Assembly: GCA_902728285.1 (NCBI GenBank)
Contig: CACVBU010000939.1
Location: 434,001 to 498,000, forward strand
DNA: 64,000 bases
Reading direction: 5' to 3'
Source of the DNA: Clytia hemisphaerica
Lineage: Eukaryota; Cnidaria; Hydrozoa; Leptothecata; Clytiidae
This document shows positions 52,401 to 61,400 of the stretch, one piece after another; position 1 is the stretch's first letter, and every line of letters starts with the position of its first letter. Under the pieces are notes generated by a model. The model saw only the letters and a program-made list of their open reading frames with translations. It was not told the origin of the DNA and ran no database searches. The translations under genes were made by a program, and so were the position numbers.

Positions 52401-55400
52401 GACGCTGCCAAAATGTCATCCTATGTCTGACATAGAAATAAAAGGCTGTAAAAGCCACGATAAACGCAGTTAACAATATCTGCCACCACATTACGCTAAA
52501 TCTTCTTGCTTGTTGTGTAGCTCTTTTTACTGTTGGCAAAAGTTCTGTAAACTTTAAATTGTAAAGACTGTTATTAAAATGCAAGTTTTCTCATGCATCT
52601 GTTTATAAAGTTTCAAGATTTGATGAAATCATCAAATTTCAAAACATGAAAGACTCTCCATCGTATTTATTTTAACCTTTTTTAGAAGAAGGTTTTTGTT
52701 GACTGTTCCATAAAATTGATTATTTCCTTCATAGAGCTTGTTAGTAAATTTACTTTTCGTAAAATCTACTCTTTTTTGTTTCCATTTTTAGACGTGCTAT
52801 GGATGAAAGCATCAACTAGCAGAGAGAAGACTTTATTCTTCCGGGTGATTTATTCTCTTTTTTGGAAAACCGCAGAAAATCGTTAGTGATAAAAATATCA
52901 AGATGAGTGACACATACATGCTTTACTGTTGATGAAGGAAGCACTTTTAATGAAACAGAGAGAGCTGATAAAAGCTTCCTTGAAAAACTGTCATTAGACA
53001 ATGATACAATCCAGAGCTTTAATTAATTGTTTTGAAATTCAATATTTTCATTTCTTAACATACCTTAACCCATCTTCTTTTTTTTTATTAGGGGAAGCAT
53101 CTTGGCAGGCTTCGAGTCCCCCCCCTAAAATCTCAAGATTGACAAGTGCCATGACCTTGAAATTTATGGATAGTTGAAGATGATTTGCAAAATGATCAGA
53201 GTTCATAGAACACTTGGTACACACTTTGGGAGCTATAGACTTCCTTTCCGTTAAAGATTGGTGGTGTAGCGCCGCTGACGTCAGCCAAATTCTTAAGCAC
53301 TCTAACTGCTCTTTTGGAGAAGACGATTTCGTCACCCCCTAAACTTAAGATTTTTTAGTCAAAAGGTCTACTGTGCTACTCAAAACAGCATTCTTGTCCT
53401 GAAGGATAAGTAAATTTTGTTCAAGAAATGAAATTCTCTGCTCGTGATTCGCAGACTCTTTTTCAAATGAGGCAATCGTCTTAGCTTGATAAAGAATGTT
53501 TTCATTAATCTTATTAAAATGCCTTTGATCTCACCAACATCAAGGCCAAGTTTTCAAGTCTGTTGTCCAGTATTTCCTCTATCCTCTTTTCTATCATGTC
53601 TTTTGACTCATAATTTAACAATTAAACCAGAAGAAGAAATGAATAAACCAAGCCAAAAAGCAACAAAAATATCAAAAAACCAATAGCCAAGCAAAAAGAT
53701 TGAGTAAAAAATTTCAAACACCCTTTTTTATTAGACACGTCAGTGCATCAAGAGCATGACTGTACACTACCGAGTAAGAGAAGAAATCTGAAGATTTAGG
53801 TTTAGGTAGACTATGCCAGGGCCCGCGCCCCCCCCCCACTTTTTTGCAAAGGAAAATAAAAAATTTCTCCTCACCTAATTATTTTTTTCTTTTCTGTGCG
53901 CGTGCCAATAAAAACGTTAAAACCTTTCTAAAAGGGGACAGATGGACACTTAAATAAGTCTAATTATACTATTTTGTTTTAAAACAAACAAACTTAACAG
54001 TTTTCTTTCAGAAAATCAGAACAAAAAGGAAGCTGTTTTAGCCAAATAAGACAGGTCAAAATCGAAAAAATTTCCGGCCCCTCAGCGCAAACCATGGTTG
54101 CGCCTCCTTAGTCACTATATATTTGTTGGCCCCCTCACTTTCAAAATCGTGGCGCGGGCCCTGTATGCTATAGTCTAAGACAAACCACTATCTAAGTAAT
54201 AAGCCCAAAGCCGAAGAAAATTCGCAAATGGGCTTTTTGCCAAAAAGAGTTTACAGCCGGTAGAGTTTCCAATCTTCGAAACTCTCTCGCCGATTTTTTT
54301 TCATATATCATCGTAACGCCATACCACCATATTTTCCACTTTTACTATCACACTGTAACGGACGATAACATTGTCTAAGACTTAGGCTGACCACGATCGA
54401 AATTGAAAAAATGCTCCCGGGGTTTATAAGTTTAGTGGGCAGAATCTTTAAATGAAAAATGTCACTAAATAAATCGGGGAAATTTGGCAACCTTCACTGA
54501 TGAATAATTAACTGGTAAACCAGTAGACCGGAGTCGTTTGTAATCTATGTAATACAATAACATTGGTGTTATATGATAATATGATTATTGTTACGGGGTA
54601 ATATCAGTTTGTGTATATTACAATTTGTCCTTTTTTTGCTTATTTCCTTTTATGTCTAAATTAGTCATTTGGCATGCTAGACTAGTAAACCGGAAGAAAA
54701 TACAAAGTTCTCAAGAAAAGAGAATATTTCAAACTTTCCTCTCTTATTACTTATTTCATATTTTTGAAAAAATAGTTAATAAACTGTTAAAACTATTTCG
54801 AGAAAAGGAAATACAAATTTTGTAACTTGAAGCTTCCCCGCCGAGGTTGAACAAAAATAAAAGAACTGGTTTTACTCTAAATTGAGCTTGATTAACTATG
54901 AAACTCTGTCTTTCTGAACTGCTAATAACACTTCAAAAAGATCACATTGAATATAGTAGGAAATTTCCAACTTTACGTAATTTTTTGGATTTCTTTACAA
55001 AAGGAAAAAGGGGGAAGTTTTACACTGGGAATCACGTATTGTCTAATGACTTATAGAGAAAAGAAGCACGGGTCTACGAATCTAGAAACTCGATATAATG
55101 TCGCATCCTTTCCCGATTGACAGGAAATGTATTACAGTGAACTGAAAGTAGACCGAAGGACAAGATGAGAGTTTCAATTCTATGGCTGCATAGTATTTAC
55201 TTACTATCGACGGCAGATTGTCTCCATAGTAACAGTAGATATAGCACAATCCTTGGGTTAGTGACTTTGACTAATTGTCCACCGGACGAGCAATTTCGTT
55301 GTGTGGATGCATGGAAGAATGCAAATAATCTCTCGCAAGATGTCAAACTGCACAACAGAACTTGTTTCATTGACGTGCAAAACTCACCCGAATATCTACA

Positions 55401-58400
55401 TGAGATTGTATTATCTTATTCTGAAGACACAGAATCAAACTTTACAGAACAATGCCTGAACAAGAAAGCAAAGATGATATTTCGTAAAGACGAGATGAGT
55501 ATACTGTTCACGTATATGTCATATGAATTGACCAGGCTAGCTAGTTATCTTTTGGTGAACGAAAAGGTTATTCTGCTGGCAGTAACTTTTCAACCAATGT
55601 TGCCTTCCCAACTCCGCGAAAGGTCTTACAACCTTTTTAGCCATGAATCAAGTTTTGTTTCAGAGAATCAAAAAGATTCTGTCTTCCGGGTAGCAATGGA
55701 TATGGGTGTGACTTATTTCGGAATAGTGTATGCGAAAGAATATCAAGAGGATGAAAACCTCATTACGAAGGCTTGTAAAGAGCGTCCTACAGATTCAGCA
55801 TTTTGTGTGGCAATGCGGTTAGACCAAGAGGAAAAGAGTAACAAATGTTTCAAAGAAATCCTCATGGATTACCAAAATCTAACTAGTGTTAACAACGTTT
55901 TACAGATTCTAGAAGAAGATCCACATATGAGAATCTTGGTTGCTTACGGCTACGGAAGTTCCCATCAAAGACTGTTCAAAATTGATCTGTTTAACGATTT
56001 CATGTTCCCAGATAATATAGATCGTAAAAAGTACTACTTTCTTGTTCCATTCACTAGGAACTTTACAAATTCAAGCAGCCATTACAAAAATGTTCACAAT
56101 TTCGAGCGATTTCAAAACGTCCCTGGTGGTCTGGTGATGGATAAGTTTGTCACAAACACTCTACAATTCAAAGAAAATTTTGTGGATTCCAATTCTGCTT
56201 TTATCTATCTGGTGCGGTATATGCCAAAAGAATATCTATTCCTTATCAAAATGGTCATCCCCAATTACGATTCAAGCGTCGGAATCACGTGGGAAGTTTG
56301 GAATGACGTGCCGATGGTTAAACGTGAAAAACTGGCAAACATCTTCTTGAGTAGCGATAAAATTATGAATGACCTATTAGCAACATGGAAAAGATTACAT
56401 AATTTTAAAGAAAATACAGCAGATGATTATATGACTAGAAATGAATTCAATCCTTCAGTTGCTATACAGAGGTCAAACCCTTATTGCAATTTGACACGAC
56501 CAAAGACATGCCAGAAAGGCTACGAATTGAGACACGGGTTATACCACGAGGCAAAATGGCAGAACAGCTACGGTTGGCATTGTGGGGCGTGCGCAGAAAA
56601 ACAGTACAAAGAAGACGAGGGCATGTCCAAATGTAAAACATGTAATTATCCTTTTACGACAAATGAAGCCAAAACTAAATGTTTTGATCCGTATAATCGA
56701 GACTATATGAAACTCCATGACCCAGTCATGATAGTGATAACGATATTGTCGGCAATGACTGGTCTTCTTATTATGTTCACTAGTATCGTATTCATCAAAC
56801 TACGAGATACGCCTATCGTTAAAGCCGCTAATCGTTCCATGACCGTGGTCCAACTTTTCGGTCATCTTTTGTTAGCAACTGTAACTCCAATCTTATTTCT
56901 TGAGGAGCCTACACCTTGGAAATGCTTCTTAAAACCAATAGTGACGGGTCTATGTTTTACTTCCACAGTTTCAGTCAACTTAGCAAAGACACAGAAATTA
57001 CACGTCATATTTAATTCGAAGATGGTTCATTCAAAAAAGAAACAAAAAGCCATTGCAATCTTAGAATGGTTAATCGTAGGAATGACTATATTAATCGATT
57101 TAGCTATTCTGGCCTCAACTTTTCAGAATGGAAGGCCGGTACCAGAAACTCATCGAAATTTCGCAACTCAAACGAGGGAGATATCGTGTACAAACAATAA
57201 TCATATCATTATACAAATAGTGTACATCTTAGTGCTGGTTTTAGCCAATGGTATTCAAGCAGTGCGAGCGCGTAATCTACCATCACATTTCAAGGAGACA
57301 ACGCATGTTATTTATTCATCTTTCACATCAGTACTACTACTGGGAGCGTTATCCGCCATTTACTTCACACAAAAAAGCGCGAAAACACGAGATGTTATCA
57401 TGTGGGCTTCGATACTCACTATGAATTTTCTTCATTTTTCTTTGATTTATGCGTACAAATTGTACGTGGTGCTGTTGAAGCCGAACAAAAATACGAAGAA
57501 AGCCTTTCAAGAGAAACGGAAGAAGAACTTTGATGAGAAAATGCATAGAGTGAAAGATATACCGGCTCTCACTCGAATAAAGATACCTACTCGAAAGTGA
57601 ATCCGGAGAAGGATTTTCTAAGATACAGAATAAACTTGTTAGAACACAACGGAGGAGTGCTTGGATGAAATATGCCAGTGTCAGCATCTTGACAAATGTA
57701 AACAAATAAATCAGACACATTACGTAATGTTTGCATATGTACGAATTTCATTATTTTTACCTGATGCATGCAAAAACCAGAAAGAAAGAGGTTCAAATTA
57801 CTTTCCTTGTTTGAACGAACAATTTTGCTTGAAGCCATCTTAATGGATTTCCGTATCAGTTTTCTATTTGCATGCAGACTTTTTTAATTGGTTATCCTTA
57901 ATCAAGAAAATGTTGACCGAATTATTATGATGCAAAAACTTAAACCAAACTTTTAACTCTTGTAACCAATCTTAAAAATGTAGGTAGAAACAGATTCTTT
58001 TTCAAGAAGTGATACCGAAATAAATTCTCTAGATCTACTGTAATTCTCGATTACAGTAGATCTGAATTAGTCAGACGTCAGACACGCAGTGCAGTGCATG
58101 TTCCCTACATCATCACCCGGGGGGGGGGGGCACTCCAGGTAAGTGACCTACCAGCGGCCCTTAAGGCTAGGTTTTTTGGACTTTTGAAAGTACACTGTAA
58201 AAGTCGATTTGTGAGCAAGTGGGAAAAAGTGCACTGTAAGGGTGTAAAATTTGAGAAAATACCAAATTTTGAGGTAAAATTTGAGAAATTTCAAAACAAT
58301 TGAGAAATTTCAAAAAATTTTGCCCTGAAAAGGGCAAAAAATTTCGCAAAATTGCACTAAAAGGGTCGATTTCAGCCAAATTTTTCCTGCACTATAAGGG

Positions 58401-61400
58401 TCCGATTTTAGAGACCTGATTTTTGGCCGAACGTACAGTTGTTTTCAAAATCGAGTGCCCCCCCCCTTGGCATCATCGTCATCAGCAGGGGGGGGGTGAA
58501 GCAGTTACTACAAGACATCATGCCGGTTAGTACCGTGGTGGTGTGCCATATGAATTGGATAAAGTCACTTAGTACTCAGATGTACTAACTGCAAAAAAGG
58601 GTGGTCCCCTGCTAAAAATTTGCCAAATTTTGGTACTAACTGTGTAAAAAATAGGATTTTGTGAGAAAATTAAAAAAAAAGACAATATTTTACCAAAAAA
58701 GATTTTGGGGAAGTAGATTTTTTTTTCAAATTTTCGAAATTTTTTTTTCAAATCTTAAAAACAATTTGCTGGTTGCAATAGAAATTTGATTTTCTAAAAT
58801 GTTGTTTTTCCCTATTGAAAGCTATGGAAAATTGAATCATTTTTAAGATATTAAATTTTATTTGATTTGATTTTATTGAATTTATGAAGGTCAAAAGCCT
58901 TTTTCAAGGCTAATTTCAGTTAGTACTAACTGTACTAAGTGTACCAAGGTGGTGGTGTTACTAACTTCTTCCGAGAAAGCAGTTAGTAGGCATGATGTCT
59001 TGTACTAACTGCTTCACCCCCCCTGTCATCAGCACAAATTGATGCCAATAGAAAAAAGATCATATATAGAGAGAAAAAATAAACTACCTTTTTGTCATCC
59101 TTGTTAACGAGGCCGTCCGAAATAAACAAAGCATGTCTCAATAGCTTTCGGACAGTGGTCTTTCCACCAGCAGTAGGGCCGACTAACATTACACCATGTC
59201 TCACATTGAGGATGGAGTGGAATTGTAAAGCTTTTTGGATTTGTGACGGCCAGCGTTGTAGTTGAAGCTCACGTAATGCGATACCAATGGCTTTCTATGG
59301 TATAAAGAAAATGACGGGAATTTGAAAAAGGAATCGTTTTGAGATCTTACACGTCAAAAGTCGGATGTTCTTAAATTTCCTAAAGATTACATGTTTTAGA
59401 GTCTGCTACAATGGGTGCCATAACATATTGGCAATTTTGGCTACTTTACCATTTTTCGAAAATTGAAGTTCGAGCGAGGATGTCAATTTCGGATCGAATA
59501 AGTCTAGCGTTAAAACTCAGAGTTAAAACTCTACATTTGCAAACTAATTTGGAGCTTTTACAAATCTCTTGTGGTTATAAAATTTCATGGGGAATTTCCC
59601 TTTTGTGCCAAGTATTTTGGAACTGATTGTAGAGTCTCTAGGACGTAGGAGGAATAAAAGGCCTTGAATTAGTCTTAGAATCCTCTTATAGAATACACTT
59701 TGTTCTTATATACCTCGATGAGACATGGTTCTTGCTCATTGACATCGTTGGTAGGGAAGGCGTCATGAAATAATTGTTGAAAAATCTTCAGATCATCCGT
59801 GATCAGTTTCGGTTGAATGGAATCTTGGATAGCTTGCTTCAAAATACGCTCTTCAATTGATGAAAGACTGCCACTAGAAATCAACAAAGATTAGAGTTAC
59901 ATAATGGTAGCTACTAGATTACTTCTGGAAAATAATATATTGCTTAGGTGTTGGAAGGGGAGGCGTTACATCTGTTGAATCCGTGCATCCGGGAATAATT
60001 TTTAACGGCCCAAAATCTAAATATCAAATTTCAAATACAAAATTTCGGAACCATTAAAAGTTATGGATACATACGTCTTACGACTTCGATTCTTTTCACC
60101 GGCCATTATGAGAACAGCTTTGATGGCTCGTAAACCAAAGTCATAATGATCCTGAAAAAATATAAGTTCACAATTCACTGTTTATCACACTGCAGTATTT
60201 ATTGTTTTGTTGGGAGCGGGCACAGAAAGGAATTTTGTTTAAAAAGCATTATTTTCAAGAAAGAGGATTAAAAACTATCGGTTTGAAATGGTTGGGAGAG
60301 ATATTTCGGATTGTATCAAAGGTGTTGCCTTTTAGCCGGTTTGGACCGCTTAGATTCAAATATACCGTATTACTTCGAATAAACGCCCCCTTCTTTTAAA
60401 AGCCCCCTCGAATAAACGCCCCTCCTGAAAGGAAAATTATTTAACAAACGCCCCCCTCAAATAAACACCCCTTTCTTATTAGAAACTTGTGACTTAGATA
60501 CTTTGATACAAGTTTTGATTATGATTGAAAAGGAAGATTTTAGTCTTTTTTGCAACCAGATCAGTTTTAATGCAATTTTAGTCGCTGACCCAAAGAAATT
60601 TGCACTGAAATCCTGGTATAGAACTAAAACAAAGAGTAGATTTGCACTAAATACTCGACATTAGACTCAAATAATTTAATAAACGCCCCCTTCTTTTAAA
60701 CGCCCCCTCGAATAGACGCCCCTCCTGAAATCGAAGAAATTAAATAAACGCCCCGGGCGTTCATTCGAAGTAATACGGTACTTGCCATTGAACTAAGTTT
60801 AACGTGACCTTCTTTTCATAACAATCTGAAAACTTAAAAATCGAAAGTGGAATTTGACCAAGAAGTTCATTGATTACCTGCTTAGAGAGTTGTCTCTTGC
60901 ATAATTCGTAGATATTGACCAATTTATTGGACAACTTCATGGCTGCAGTGAAGCCATTAGACAACAGACAAATCTCCGCAATTAAAGTATTATCCGGTAT
61001 CACCATGGAAACAGGCCGGAACAGTGATTTCAAATTATCTGGTAACTCTTGACGACCGGCGTAGCCTGGATTCATCGTAATAAAAACTCCACACGTGGGG
61101 TTCAGTCTAATATCTCGTCCTTCGAACATGAATCGAACTGACTTGTTCAATTTGGCGGTCCGTAAAATATGCATTTGTTGTGCAACCACGGATAACACCT
61201 CACGATCGATACGATTGAACTCATCGAGACAACACCATGAACCTGACTGAGCGAGGCCCGATAACAAACGGCCCATAACTTTGAAGCCCATATCTTCGGA
61301 GCAGTTGAAAACTATACATTGTTTTCCCAACGCCTTAGCTAGATCTTTGACGCTTTCAGATTTTCCAGTACCCGCAGGACCTGTGGGCGCACCGCCCAAA

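Larger units (their letters stand above)
49561..53100. repeat. Segmental duplication unit 2 (contains P450 copy 2)
   Basis: Direct duplicate of unit 1. It has its own AT-rich extra segment of about 220 bp (50,535-50,755) in the 3' flank of the P450 and about 115 bp (52,745-52,865) upstream of it. It lacks the two mobile elements of unit 1. Confidence 0.9.
38873..59087 (-). other. Dynein intron 7 (20.2 kb), host of three genes
   Basis: Exon 7 ends with DDKK and exon 8 continues EKSKSDVV in phase 0, so no coding is missing between them. The intron holds two P450 genes, a class C GPCR, a LINE relic and at least nine mobile-element copies. It interrupts AAA2 between its P-loop and Walker B parts. 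Confidence 0.88.

Noticed and set aside
53048-53515. Minus-strand coiled-coil-like and adjacent frames as a gene
   Set aside because: Short, frame-broken and without a start or splice support; noted only as a possible retroelement relic.
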